Position numbers and translations under genes: made by a program. Under the pieces are notes generated by a model. The model did no database searches. It was not told where the DNA came from and saw nothing but the letters and a program-made list of their open reading frames with translations. A DNA stretch of 64,000 nucleotides from Arenicellales bacterium (lineage in GTDB: Bacteria; Pseudomonadota; Gammaproteobacteria; Arenicellales; JAHEKD01), in assembly GCA_028284225.1 (NCBI GenBank), contig JANQSD010000011.1, positions 62,001 through 126,000 of the forward strand, written 5' to 3'. This document shows, piece after piece, positions 1 through 8,412 of this stretch (its first letter is position 1; the number at the start of each line of letters is the position of its first letter).

Positions 1-1
1 T

Positions 2-499
2 GCGGGTATTGTCCCGGCCGTGCTGCATTACTATGTGAATTTTTACAAAAGCGCTGATAATGATAACATTGTCCGCTTTCTGCTCACCGCCGGCGCGATA
101 GGGACACTCTATAAAATGAATGCTTCTATTTCAGGTGCTGAAGTTGGTTGTCAGGGTGAAGTCGGTTCGGCTTGCTCAATGGCTGCAGGTGGCTTGGCAG
201 AAGTGTTGGGTGGCACGGTTGAGCAAATAGAGAACGCTGCTGAGATAGCGATGGAGCATAATCTTGGTTTAACATGCGATCCGGTCGGCGGTCTGGTGCA
301 AGTTCCTTGTATCGAGCGCAATGCCATTGCTTCAACAAAAGCAATTAATGCAGCGCGCATGGCACTTCGAGGAGATGGCACTCACTTTGTTTCATTGGAT
401 AAAGTCATTAAAACCATGCGTGAGACCGGCGCTGATATGAAAACCAAATACAAAGAGACGGCCCGTGGCGGTCTGGCTGTGAATGTAATTGAGTGCTGA
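2..499 (+). CDS. sdaA: L-serine ammonia-lyase (serine dehydratase), 3' part
   Basis: This is the C-terminal part of an iron-sulfur L-serine dehydratase, which deaminates serine to pyruvate; the reading frame is open to the left edge, so the start lies outside the window. About 165 residues are present of a usual 450-460. The alpha-domain cysteines expected to hold the 4Fe-4S cluster are visible in [11 protein letters not shown] and in CDPVGG followed by VPCIERNA. It ends 99 bp before soxB on the same strand. In this setting it plausibly drains serine, made from sarcosine-derived glycine plus methylene-THF, into pyruvate. The family call is secure; the pathway role is inference. Confidence 0.93.
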   Translation, partial: AGIVPAVLHYYVNFYKSADNDNIVRFLLTAGAIGTLYKMNASISGAEVGCQGEVGSACSMAAGGLAEVLGGTVEQIENAAEIAMEHNLGLTCDPVGGLVQVPCIERNAIASTKAINAARMALRGDGTHFVSLDKVIKTMRETGADMKTKYKETARGGLAVNVIEC

Positions 500-553
500 A
501 AATCGCAAGAAACGATTATTGCTACTGCAGATACTACGTTTTCTTACGATTTT
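500..553 (+). terminator. Hairpin between sdaA and soxB
   Basis: Two arms, about AATCGCAAGAAACG (501-514) and CGTTTTCTTACGATT (537-551), are complementary apart from one bulge and one G-T pair, separated by a 22-nt loop and followed by TTT. It starts one base after the sdaA stop. It could be a weak terminator or an RNA-processing hairpin that separates sdaA from the sox genes. No long U tract follows, so termination is uncertain. Confidence 0.45.
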
Positions 554-598
554 ACAACATTGAGATTGAGAAGATTGACATCGGAGTAAGCATCTAAA

Positions 599-1849
599 AT
601 GCAAAAATATTCGATATTTTCACTGGCTAAAAATGCCCTGAGTTATCACAAAAACTGGGAGCAGGCCTGGCGCAGTCCTGAACCTAAGTCAGAATATGAC
701 GCCATTATTGTTGGTGGTGGCGGCCATGGTCTGGCGACGGCCTACTATCTGGCTAAAGAACATGGCATAACCAATGTTGCTGTGTTGGAAAAAGGCTGGA
801 TCGGTGGCGGAAATACCGGACGAAATACCACAATTGTGCGGTCCAATTATTTGTGGGATGAAGCGGCCCATCTTTATGAAAAAGCCATGAAGTTATGGGA
901 AGGTCTGAGTCAGGACTTGAACTACAACGTTATGTTCTCACAAAGAGGTGTGTTCAATTTAGGCCATACGCTACAGGATATGCGTGATATTGAGCGACGG
1001 GTTAATGCTAATCGTCTAAATGGCATCGATGGGGTTGTGATGAATGCTGAAGAGATTAAAGAACGCATTCCTATTATCAATACCTCACCCAACGCCCGTT
1101 ATCCGATTTTAGGTGCTTCATTTCAGCCGCGAGGCGGGGTTGCACGTCACGATGCAGTAGCCTGGGGCTTTGCCCGCGGTGCCGATGCCCGCGGTGTGGA
1201 CATTATTCAAAATTGTGAGGTGACCGGTTTTAGGCGGGAAAACGGCGCTGTGGTTGGTGTTGAAACCAGCAAGGGTTTTATTAAATCAAACAAAATTGGC
1301 GTGGTGGCGGCCGGTCACTCAAGTGTGTTGGCCGAAATGGCTGAGTTGCGTATGCCGATAGAGAGCCACCCATTGCAGGCACTGGTTTCTGAGCCGATGA
1401 AACCCGTATTAGATACTGTAGTGATGTCCAATGCCGTACACGGCTATGTCAGCCAATCCGATAAAGGTGAACTTGTAATCGGTGCAGGCGTGGATGCCTA
1501 CACCGGTTATGGACAACGCGGCAGCCTTTCGATTATTGAAGGCAACATTGCCGCTATCGTTGAGTTGTTCCCGATTTTCAGCCGTGTGCGTCAGCTGCGC
1601 CAGTGGGGCGGTATCGTTGATGTTTGTCCTGATGCCTGCCCAATAATCAGCAAAACCGATGTTAAGGGCCTGTATTTTAACTGCGGCTGGGGAACAGGCG
1701 GATTCAAGGCTACTCCAGGTTCGGGTTGGGTATTTGCTCATACCATCGCTAAAGATGAGCCGCATGAGCTAAATGCAGCATTTGATGTTAATCGATTCTA
1801 TACCGGTGCGCTAATTGACGAACATGGCGCGGCCGGTGTGGCGCATTAG
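599..1849 (+). CDS. soxB: Sarcosine oxidase beta subunit, copy 1
   Basis: This 416-residue flavoprotein subunit belongs to heterotetrameric sarcosine oxidase, which oxidises sarcosine to glycine and delivers the methyl carbon to THF as methylene-THF with H2O2 formed. An FAD-binding dinucleotide motif, [17 protein letters not shown], lies at residues 36-52. The sequence [15 protein letters not shown] carries His184, at the place where family members attach FMN covalently. Length is normal and a GGAG sequence precedes the ATG. It opens the order soxB-soxD-soxA-soxG, with soxD 13 bp downstream. A second, diverged soxB is present at the right edge of the window. Confidence 0.95.
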   Translation: MQKYSIFSLAKNALSYHKNWEQAWRSPEPKSEYDAIIVGGGGHGLATAYYLAKEHGITNVAVLEKGWIGGGNTGRNTTIVRSNYLWDEAAHLYEKAMKLWEGLSQDLNYNVMFSQRGVFNLGHTLQDMRDIERRVNANRLNGIDGVVMNAEEIKERIPIINTSPNARYPILGASFQPRGGVARHDAVAWGFARGADARGVDIIQNCEVTGFRRENGAVVGVETSKGFIKSNKIGVVAAGHSSVLAEMAELRMPIESHPLQALVSEPMKPVLDTVVMSNAVHGYVSQSDKGELVIGAGVDAYTGYGQRGSLSIIEGNIAAIVELFPIFSRVRQLRQWGGIVDVCPDACPIISKTDVKGLYFNCGWGTGGFKATPGSGWVFAHTIAKDEPHELNAAFDVNRFYTGALIDEHGAAGVAH

Positions 1850-1862
1850 AGGGAAGTCATAA

Positions 1863-2177
1863 ATGTTACAGATTACTTGTCCTTATTGTGGTCCCCGCGA
1901 TCAAGATGAATTCACTTTCGGTGGAGAAGCTCATATCGTGCGTCCTCTTGATCCCGATAGTTTAAGTGAACGCGAATGGGGTGATTATTTATTCATGCGT
2001 GAAAATCCCAAAGGTAACCATAAAGAACAATGGTGTCACAGCGCTGCTTGTGGCAAGTGGTTTAATGTAGTTCGCGACACAGTGACCTATGAAATCAAGG
2101 CTATCTACAAAGTCGGTGAGCAAGCTCCGGAGGAAGAAACCTGCAAATCGCATCAGCCGGAGCCGGAGAATGATTAA
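1863..2177 (+). CDS. soxD: Sarcosine oxidase delta subunit
   Basis: This small zinc-binding subunit of heterotetrameric sarcosine oxidase has 104 residues, normal for the family. The N-terminal CPYCG pair and the later CHSAACGKWFN motif provide the cysteine and histidine ligands for the structural zinc. A GAGGGAAG ribosome-binding site precedes the ATG, and the gene starts 13 bp after soxB, so the two are surely co-transcribed. The C-terminal tail is acidic and polar. An unusual 338-bp gap separates it from soxA, where sox operons normally have a short spacing or overlap. Confidence 0.93.
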   Translation: MLQITCPYCGPRDQDEFTFGGEAHIVRPLDPDSLSEREWGDYLFMRENPKGNHKEQWCHSAACGKWFNVVRDTVTYEIKAIYKVGEQAPEEETCKSHQPEPEND

Positions 2178-2244
2178 AGCAACAATTGAAAAATCGTATT
2201 ACCTTTCAATGTTTGGGAGATTAATGATCCAACATTTGATCGTC

Positions 2245-2264
2245 ACTCCCGCGCAGGCGGGAGT
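2245..2264. repeat. REP-like palindrome
   Basis: Eight-base perfect arms ACTCCCGC and GCGGGAGT are separated by GCAG, preceded by CGTC and followed by CCAG. The same core (TCCCGC...GCGGGA) is seen at 32.0 kb, and repeats of this type are widespread in bacterial intergenic DNA. It could act as a transcript-stabilising hairpin inside the sox operon. Confidence 0.6.
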
Positions 2265-2371
2265 CCAGAAAGCGGCTTTGAGTTCATCAAAAAAATCAAG
2301 TACCGACGTGTTATTGCAGGTTAATCCTGAGAATACGATATGTTTGGATTCATTATTAAATTTTATCCTAT

Positions 2372-2505
2372 TTGAGTTTTGGATCAATTTGGCTTCACAT
2401 CTCGTCCGGTCCTTCACGAATCCTATTTCAATAGGATTTCGTAAACGATCGAACGACCTGTTTCGCCCAATTGCCCCAAATTCTCAAATGCTGACACAAT
2501 TCGCA
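2372..2505 (+). repeat. Sox-operon structured element, copy 1
   Basis: This segment aligns by eye with 5604-5740. Shared blocks in order are TCACATCT-x-GT, a C/T-rich TTCA, a hairpin at the same position, then ACCTGTTT-x-GCC, ATTGCCC and AATTC-x-CAAAT. The hairpin stem is CCTATT/AATAGG here and CATAGT/ACTATG in the other copy, so pairing is kept while the bases differ. It ends just upstream of the soxA ribosome-binding region. Possible roles are RNA processing or translational tuning; it may equally be a diverged mobile repeat. Confidence 0.5.
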
Positions 2506-2515
2506 GGTTACTGAT

Positions 2516-5500
2516 ATGCAACAGCGACGTTTAGCTTCCGGTGGTCGTATTGACCGTAGTAAGCCGATCAAATTCAGGTTTAACGATAAAACCCTAGAAG
2601 CGTACAAAGGTGATTCCTTGGCTTCAGCATTAATCGCTAATGGCATTGATGTAGTGGGCCGAAGTTTCAAGTATCACCGTCCCAGAGGTATCGTGGGCAG
2701 TGGTGCTGAAGAGCCGAATGCAATTTTGCAAGTGGGTGAGGGCGCCAAGACTGTACCCAATTTACGTGCAACCCAGGTTGAAATTTATGATGGTTTAGTT
2801 GCAGAAGTGGTTAATGGCTGGCCTAGTGTTGAAAAAGACCTGGGTTCGATTAACAATATTTTTGCACGACTATTACCGGCTGGTTTTTACTATAAAACCT
2901 TTATGCATCCGCAAAAGTTATGGCACAAATATGAAGAAATAATCCGTAAAGCTGCAGGGTTGGGTCGCTCGCCGGCATTACCCGATCCTGATCGTTATGA
3001 AAAACTTAATCATCACTGTGATGTATTAGTTGTTGGTGGCGGTATTTGTGGTTTGTGTGCAGCGGTAGCGGCTGCCAGGTCAGGCGCACGGGTCACGGTG
3101 ATTGATGATCAGAGCGAATTCGGTGGCCGTCAGCTAGATAACCGTTATCAAATCAACGGTGCATCTTCAATGGAGTATGTAGAGTCATTAGTGGACGAGT
3201 TATCCACGTCTGAAAATGTGACGCTATTGCCGCGTACTTGTGCTTATGGCTACCTGGATCATAATTTTCTGGTCGCCGTTGAAAAAGTCACTGACCACAA
3301 TCCATCAGCATTTAGCCCGAATACGCCCAGAGAAAGAATGTGGCGGATTCGTGCCAAGCACGTGGTGTTGGCAACCGGTGCCTTTGAGCGGCCATTAGTG
3401 TTTCACAATAATGACAAGCCCGGTGTCATGATTGCCTCAGCTGTCTCGGCTTATGTGAACCGTTATGGCGTGCGCCCGGGTAAACGTTTTGTGTTTTTTG
3501 TTAACAACGATAGTGCATACCGTGCAGTTCTGGATTGCATTGAAGTCGGTGTTGATGTGGAAGCGGTTATTGATTCACGTAATAACAGTCAGGGAGATTT
3601 GGTTGCCCAGGTCCGAAACAATGGCGTGCGAATTTTCAATCAACACGTGGTGACAGATGTAAAAGGGTCCAGCCGGGTCGAGGGTGTGAGTATCGCCGCA
3701 ATTGATAAACAAATGCAGATCATTGCGGGTACGACCAAGCAACTGGATTGCAATACTTTGGCAGTTTCTGGCGGTTGGAGCCCGGCTGTGCATTTATTTG
3801 CCCAGTCAGGTGGTAAAGCACGCTGGGATGACGAATTAGCCTGCTTTGTGCCGGGTCAATCCATGCAAGCTGCGCAATCAAGCTGCGGGTCCGCAAATGG
3901 CACATTTGCTTTGGGCAAGAGCATCCACCAGGCATTCCAGGTGGGTGTCGATGCGGCACAAGCATCGGGTTTCCAAGCTCAGCTTCCTGATATGCCGGAA
4001 GTTGTTGATGAAGATGAGGCACCTATTCAAGCATTGTGGCTGGTGCCTTCACCGCATAAAGATCGCCAGGGTCCAAAACAGTTTGTCGATTATCAAAACG
4101 ATACTGCTGCCGCTGATATCAAATTGGCGATTCAGGAGGGTTATAAATCCATAGAGCATATCAAGCGTTATACTGCACTGGGATTTGGTACCGATCAGGG
4201 CAAACTGGGCAATATTAATGGTATGGCGATTGCGGCTCAGACACTGGGACAGAGCATTCCAGAAACAGGTACTACAACATTCAGGCCGGCCTATACCCCG
4301 GTGACCTTCGGCGCTATTGCTGGCCCGGAGTTGGGTGATTTGTTTGATCCGATCAGAAAAACCGCTATGCATGCCTGGCATGTCGAAAACGGTGCTGAGT
4401 TTGAGAATGTCGGCCAATGGAAACGACCCTGGTATTACCCTAAAGCTGGTGAGGACATCCATGCAGCAGTGAATCGTGAGTGCAAGGCAACACGTGACAG
4501 CGTCGGTATTATGGATGCTTCTACTCTGGGTAAAATTGATATCAAAGGTCCTGATGCGGCGGAATTTTTAAACCGCATGTACACTAATGCTTGGAGCAAA
4601 CTCGGCGTGGGTCGTTGTCGCTACGGCTTGATGTTAGGCGAAGATGGTATGGTCATGGATGATGGTGTAACCACTCGAGTGGGTGAAAATCATTTTTACA
4701 TGACCACTACTACAGGTGGTGCAGCTAATGTAATGGCCTGGCTGGAGCGCTGGTTACAAACCGAATGGCCTGAATTGAAAGTATTACTGACTTCAGTGAC
4801 TGATCACTGGGCTACGATCGGTTTGGCTGGACCTAATAGCCGCAAGGTGATTGAAAAAATCTGTCCTGATATTGATTTTGATCCAGAAGCATTTCCGTTT
4901 ATGTCCATGCAAGAAGGCGCGATTGCCGGTGTGACAGGACGAGTGTTCCGAATTAGCTTCAGCGGCGAATTATGCTATGAGATTAATGTGCCGGCTAATT
5001 ATGGCCGTCATGTCTGGGAAGCCTGTATGCAGGCAGGTGAGGAATTTAACATTACACCTTATGGTACTGAGTCAATGCATGTGCTCAGGGCTGAAAAGGG
5101 ATTCATTATTGTTGGTCAGGATACCGATGGGTCGGTAACACCAATTGATCTTGGCATGAATTGGATTGTTTCCAAAACCAAAGATTTTATCGGCCGGCGA
5201 TCTTTGTCCCGTTCGGATTGTGTGCGTGAGAACCGTAAGGAATTGGTTGGACTGAAAACAGAAATTTCCCATCAAGTTATCCCGGAAGGGGCACAATTGG
5301 TTGCCGATGCAAATGTTACTGAGCCACCGGTGCCAATGATCGGTCATGTGACATCCAGTTATTATAGTGCCTGTTTAGGTCATTCCATTGCCATGGCTCT
5401 GATTAAGGGAGGTCATTCCAAAATGGGTCAAAAAGTCTATGCACCTTTAGCCGATGGTCGAACCCTAGTGGCTGAGATATGCAGCCCGGTTTTCTACGAT

Positions 5501-5521
5501 TCAAACCCGAACAACCCATAA
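2516..5521 (+). CDS. soxA: Sarcosine oxidase alpha subunit
   Basis: This is the large subunit of heterotetrameric sarcosine oxidase, with 1001 residues as usual. Residues about 15-100 form the ferredoxin-like N-terminal domain. A pyridine-nucleotide-binding FAD/NAD domain begins near residue 168 with VLVVGGGICGLCAA. From about residue 620 to the end it is a glycine-cleavage T-type aminomethyltransferase domain that binds THF and captures the oxidised methyl group. The start is supported by the conserved N-terminal pattern RLASGGRIDRSKPI. It is separated from soxD by 338 bp and from soxG by 237 bp; both gaps hold related structured sequence. Confidence 0.96.
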   Translation: MQQRRLASGGRIDRSKPIKFRFNDKTLEAYKGDSLASALIANGIDVVGRSFKYHRPRGIVGSGAEEPNAILQVGEGAKTVPNLRATQVEIYDGLVAEVVNGWPSVEKDLGSINNIFARLLPAGFYYKTFMHPQKLWHKYEEIIRKAAGLGRSPALPDPDRYEKLNHHCDVLVVGGGICGLCAAVAAARSGARVTVIDDQSEFGGRQLDNRYQINGASSMEYVESLVDELSTSENVTLLPRTCAYGYLDHNFLVAVEKVTDHNPSAFSPNTPRERMWRIRAKHVVLATGAFERPLVFHNNDKPGVMIASAVSAYVNRYGVRPGKRFVFFVNNDSAYRAVLDCIEVGVDVEAVIDSRNNSQGDLVAQVRNNGVRIFNQHVVTDVKGSSRVEGVSIAAIDKQMQIIAGTTKQLDCNTLAVSGGWSPAVHLFAQSGGKARWDDELACFVPGQSMQAAQSSCGSANGTFALGKSIHQAFQVGVDAAQASGFQAQLPDMPEVVDEDEAPIQALWLVPSPHKDRQGPKQFVDYQNDTAAADIKLAIQEGYKSIEHIKRYTALGFGTDQGKLGNINGMAIAAQTLGQSIPETGTTTFRPAYTPVTFGAIAGPELGDLFDPIRKTAMHAWHVENGAEFENVGQWKRPWYYPKAGEDIHAAVNRECKATRDSVGIMDASTLGKIDIKGPDAAEFLNRMYTNAWSKLGVGRCRYGLMLGEDGMVMDDGVTTRVGENHFYMTTTTGGAANVMAWLERWLQTEWPELKVLLTSVTDHWATIGLAGPNSRKVIEKICPDIDFDPEAFPFMSMQEGAIAGVTGRVFRISFSGELCYEINVPANYGRHVWEACMQAGEEFNITPYGTESMHVLRAEKGFIIVGQDTDGSVTPIDLGMNWIVSKTKDFIGRRSLSRSDCVRENRKELVGLKTEISHQVIPEGAQLVADANVTEPPVPMIGHVTSSYYSACLGHSIAMALIKGGHSKMGQKVYAPLADGRTLVAEICSPVFYDSNPNNP

Positions 5522-5758
5522 GGACGTTAAATATCATGGAACCATCAATAATTTCTGTGTCTACAGTCCTGCGAAGGTTATCTGGGCAACCAATTACACT
5601 ATTTGGTTTTATGAACAATCTGTCGTCACATCTTGTAAAAAACCCTTCAATCCATAGTTATCACTATGAATTTTCAGGCTTTTTTACAACCTGTTTAGCC
5701 AGATTGCCCATAATTCCCAAATCTCTTATGAATTGTTCGGGTAGAGGAGCACGTCAAA
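5522..5758 (+). repeat. soxA-soxG gap with structured element, copy 2
   Basis: This 237-bp gap contains no credible gene. Positions about 5604-5740 are a diverged copy of the element in the soxD-soxA gap. Its hairpin is CATAGT/ACTATG at 5653-5668, followed by AACCTGTTTAGCC and ATTGCCC blocks. The sequence ends with GTAGAGGAGC, a strong ribosome-binding site for soxG. That two gaps of one operon hold versions of the same element makes a common function or duplication likely. Confidence 0.5.
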
Positions 5759-6352
5759 ATGTCTAATCAAGCAATGCAACAATCACCTTTGGTAGACGTG
5801 GCGGTTGATCAACCTATTGTTGGTCTGGCTGCGATTACGATTACAGAAAAACCTTTCTGGTCGCACTTTATTCTGCGTGGCCTGCAATCCGATGCAGCAT
5901 TCACTGACGCTGTTAAAACTATTTTGGATATAGAGTTACCAACTCAAGCTAATACAGTGATTGAAAAAAATGGTTTATCGGTGCTATGGATGAGCCCGGA
6001 TCAGTGGCTGTTATTAACTAATGATGAAGGCATACAAGCCAAGGTTTCCATGCTCAGTGGTGGATTGGAAGATGTATTTGGGTCAATTAATGATGTCAGC
6101 GGCGGGCAAACTATAATCAATATTAAAGGTGACAAAGCCCTTGAGGTCATGAATAAAGGTACAACTTTTGATATTCACCCCTCAGTTTTCGGTCCTGGAC
6201 AGTGTGCACAAACCGTTTTCGCCAAAATGAATGTTTTAATTTACCCAAAACAAGGGGATAATCACGGCGAATTTGATCTAATCGTACGTAGAAGCTTTGC
6301 CGATTTTCTCGGGCGATGGTTAATAAACGCATGTGTTGAATACAAAGGCTAA
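5759..6352 (+). CDS. soxG: Sarcosine oxidase gamma subunit
   Basis: This 197-residue protein fits the gamma subunit of heterotetrameric sarcosine oxidase by position and by its conserved patterns SVLWMSPDQWLLL and the C-terminal RRSFADFLGRWL. The ATG is set by a GAGGAG ribosome-binding site about nine bases upstream. It completes the soxBDAG set, so the tetrameric enzyme is fully encoded here. Its stop is two bases before the ATG of the following dehydrogenase gene, so the serine-type genes downstream are in the same transcript. Confidence 0.92.
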   Translation: MSNQAMQQSPLVDVAVDQPIVGLAAITITEKPFWSHFILRGLQSDAAFTDAVKTILDIELPTQANTVIEKNGLSVLWMSPDQWLLLTNDEGIQAKVSMLSGGLEDVFGSINDVSGGQTIINIKGDKALEVMNKGTTFDIHPSVFGPGQCAQTVFAKMNVLIYPKQGDNHGEFDLIVRRSFADFLGRWLINACVEYKG

Positions 6353-6354
6353 AC

Positions 6355-7317
6355 ATGAAAATTTTATTCGCGGATAAATTTCCGCAAAATTATTTTGACC
6401 AGCTTCAGGCGCAAGGTCATGAGTGCAGTTTACAACCGGATCTGACAGCTGAAGCATTGCCTGACGCAATTGATGATTATGAGATTTTGGTGGTCCGCAG
6501 TACCAAAGTTACAGAACAAACTGTCAAAGCAGCCAGCAACTTGAAACTTGTCATTCGGGCTGGCGCAGGTACTAATACCATTGATAAGCCTTGTGCACGA
6601 GAACACGGTGTCGATGTTTGCAATGTGCCCGGTAAAAATGCACTGGCTGTTGCGGAAGTCGCCATGGGATTGTTAATTGCTATTGATCGTAATATTCCGG
6701 ATAACGTCATCGAGCTTCGCCAGGGACAATGGAATAAAAAACGCTACTCACAGGCGCAAGGATTATACGGCCGCAAGTTAGGCGTGATTGGACTGGGTTC
6801 GATCGGTTTTGCTCTGGCTGAACGGGCCAAGGCATTTGGTATCGATGTTTATGTGATTGCTAAACCTGATCGTGATACAGCCATGCAGGAGAGAATTAAA
6901 TCCTTGGGTATTCAGCAAGTGGACGATATGGACGCATTAGTCAGTACCTGTGATATCCTCAGTTTCCATGTGCCGGCCAATGATCAGACTAAAGGCATGA
7001 TTAATGCACAAATGCTGGATAAAATGCAGCCCGGTACAATTATTTTGAATACTTCCCGGGGTGAAATCGTTGATGAGGCAGCCTTGATTGAGGCAATGAA
7101 TAGCAAAGGTATTCGTGCCGGGCTCGATGTGTATGCCAACGAGCCGGGCAGTGGCGAAGCAGAATTCGATTGTGCTATCGCCAAGCATCCGAATGTTTAT
7201 GGTACCCACCATATTGGTGCCTCAACCACTCAGGCCCAAAACGCAGTAGCTGAAGGTGTGATTGAAGTCATTCAGGCGCATCAGACTGGTGAAATAATTA
7301 ATTGTGTGAATGCATAG
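6355..7317 (+). CDS. serA: D-3-phosphoglycerate dehydrogenase-like D-2-hydroxyacid dehydrogenase
   Basis: This 320-residue NAD-dependent dehydrogenase is of the short SerA type without the C-terminal ACT domain. It has the Rossmann motif GVIGLGSIG near residue 145, the substrate-side pattern NTSRGEIVDEAAL near residue 235, and the catalytic histidine region GTHHIGAST near residue 285. The family interconverts 3-phosphoglycerate and 3-phosphohydroxypyruvate, but related hydroxyacid dehydrogenases exist. Direct linkage to serC ten bases downstream favours the phosphoserine pathway. Its place behind soxG ties it to sarcosine-derived serine metabolism. Direction of flux cannot be read from sequence. 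Confidence 0.85.
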   Translation: MKILFADKFPQNYFDQLQAQGHECSLQPDLTAEALPDAIDDYEILVVRSTKVTEQTVKAASNLKLVIRAGAGTNTIDKPCAREHGVDVCNVPGKNALAVAEVAMGLLIAIDRNIPDNVIELRQGQWNKKRYSQAQGLYGRKLGVIGLGSIGFALAERAKAFGIDVYVIAKPDRDTAMQERIKSLGIQQVDDMDALVSTCDILSFHVPANDQTKGMINAQMLDKMQPGTIILNTSRGEIVDEAALIEAMNSKGIRAGLDVYANEPGSGEAEFDCAIAKHPNVYGTHHIGASTTQAQNAVAEGVIEVIQAHQTGEIINCVNA

Positions 7318-7326
7318 GAATAAGTA

Positions 7327-8412
7327 ATGAGTAAACGAGTTTATAACTTTTGTGCAGGCCCCTGCACCTTGCCGCTTGACGTACTAGAAGAAGCACAGGC
7401 TGAATTTGTCGATTACCAAGGCAGTGGCATGTCTTTAATCGAAATGAGCCATCGCGGCAAACATTATGATGAAGTACATATGGAAGCCATGGCCTTGATG
7501 AAAGAAGTTTATCGAGTGCCAGAAGATTTTAGTGTGTTATTTATTCAAGGTGGTGCGCATTTACAATTCGCCATGGTACCGATGAATTTGTTGACGCCCG
7601 GTACTAGGGGTGCCTACACCAATACCGGTACCTGGGGTAAGGGTGCGATAACCGATGGCAAAGCCTGCGGTGATGTTTATGTGGCCTGGGATGGTGCCGA
7701 TGAAAACTTCACTCGCATGCCTAATGCTGATGAAATTGAATTGCAAGACAATACGCGCTATTTACATATCACTTCTAACGAAACTATCGGCGGTATACGT
7801 TTCCCTGCCTTTCCTGATGTATCGGTGCCGTTAGTAGTTGATATGTCTTCGGACTATATGTCACGGACTGTACCTTGGGAAAAATTTGATCTGGTTTATG
7901 GTGGATTACAGAAAAATTTAGGTCCGGCCGGCATGTCAGTAGTCTTTGTGCGTGATTCTATTTTAGAAAACACTAATAAAGACATGGCTCGTTACTTGCG
8001 TTATGACATCCATAAAGATAAGGATTCAATGTTCAACACACCGGCTGTTTTCCCAACTTACATGACCGGTAAAGTGTTGAAATGGATGAAGGCCAAAGGT
8101 GGTTTAGATGTGATCGAGGCCGAAGCCGCACAAAAATCCGGTTTGATATATGCAGCTATCGATAATAGCGATGGCTACTATCGTAGTCCGGTTGATGTCG
8201 CTTGCCGTTCACACATGAATGTTGTGTTCAGATTGCCTAGCGAAGAACTGGAAAAGAAATTTTTGACTGAAGCAGACCAGGCTGACCTTTTGAATCTTAA
8301 AGGTCATCGTAGTGTAGGCGGTCTTCGTGCCAGTATTTACAATGCAATGCCACAAGAAGGTGCGCAGGCGTTAGCGGATTTCATGGCTGATTTTATGCGC
8401 TCGAATGGCTAA
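7327..8412 (+). CDS. serC: Phosphoserine aminotransferase
   Basis: This 361-residue PLP enzyme is full length for SerC, which interconverts 3-phosphohydroxypyruvate and phosphoserine using glutamate. Recognisable features are the N-terminal NFCAGPCTLPLDVLEEAQ, the conserved GMSLIEMSHR, the PLP-lysine segment YGGLQKNLGPAG, and the terminal GHRSVGGLRASIYNAMP pattern. It follows the dehydrogenase by nine bases and its last codons overlap the next gene by 8 bp, which implies translational coupling. No serB phosphatase gene follows; two DUF1015 genes stand in that place. Confidence 0.95.
   Translation: MSKRVYNFCAGPCTLPLDVLEEAQAEFVDYQGSGMSLIEMSHRGKHYDEVHMEAMALMKEVYRVPEDFSVLFIQGGAHLQFAMVPMNLLTPGTRGAYTNTGTWGKGAITDGKACGDVYVAWDGADENFTRMPNADEIELQDNTRYLHITSNETIGGIRFPAFPDVSVPLVVDMSSDYMSRTVPWEKFDLVYGGLQKNLGPAGMSVVFVRDSILENTNKDMARYLRYDIHKDKDSMFNTPAVFPTYMTGKVLKWMKAKGGLDVIEAEAAQKSGLIYAAIDNSDGYYRSPVDVACRSHMNVVFRLPSEELEKKFLTEADQADLLNLKGHRSVGGLRASIYNAMPQEGAQALADFMADFMRSNG

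Larger units (their letters stand above)
2178..2515 (+). other. Long soxD-soxA gap with REP palindrome and structured element
   Basis: No credible gene is present in this 338-bp gap; the open frame across it is a shadow. Two features stand out. A small REP-type palindrome, ACTCCCGC/GCGGGAGT, lies at 2245-2264. From about 2372 to 2505 lies a segment with a strong hairpin (AATCCTATT/AATAGGATT, 2419-2438) that is recognisably related to a segment in the soxA-soxG gap. The gene order continues undisturbed on either side, so this looks like insertion or elaboration within an operon. Confidence 0.7.

Noticed and set aside
2089..2514. Open frame across soxD and the soxD-soxA gap
   Set aside because: It overlaps soxD in another frame and runs through REP and hairpin sequence; no family pattern is visible.
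5479..5766. Open frame across the soxA-soxG gap
   Set aside because: It overlaps the soxA end and soxG start in another frame and covers the structured element.
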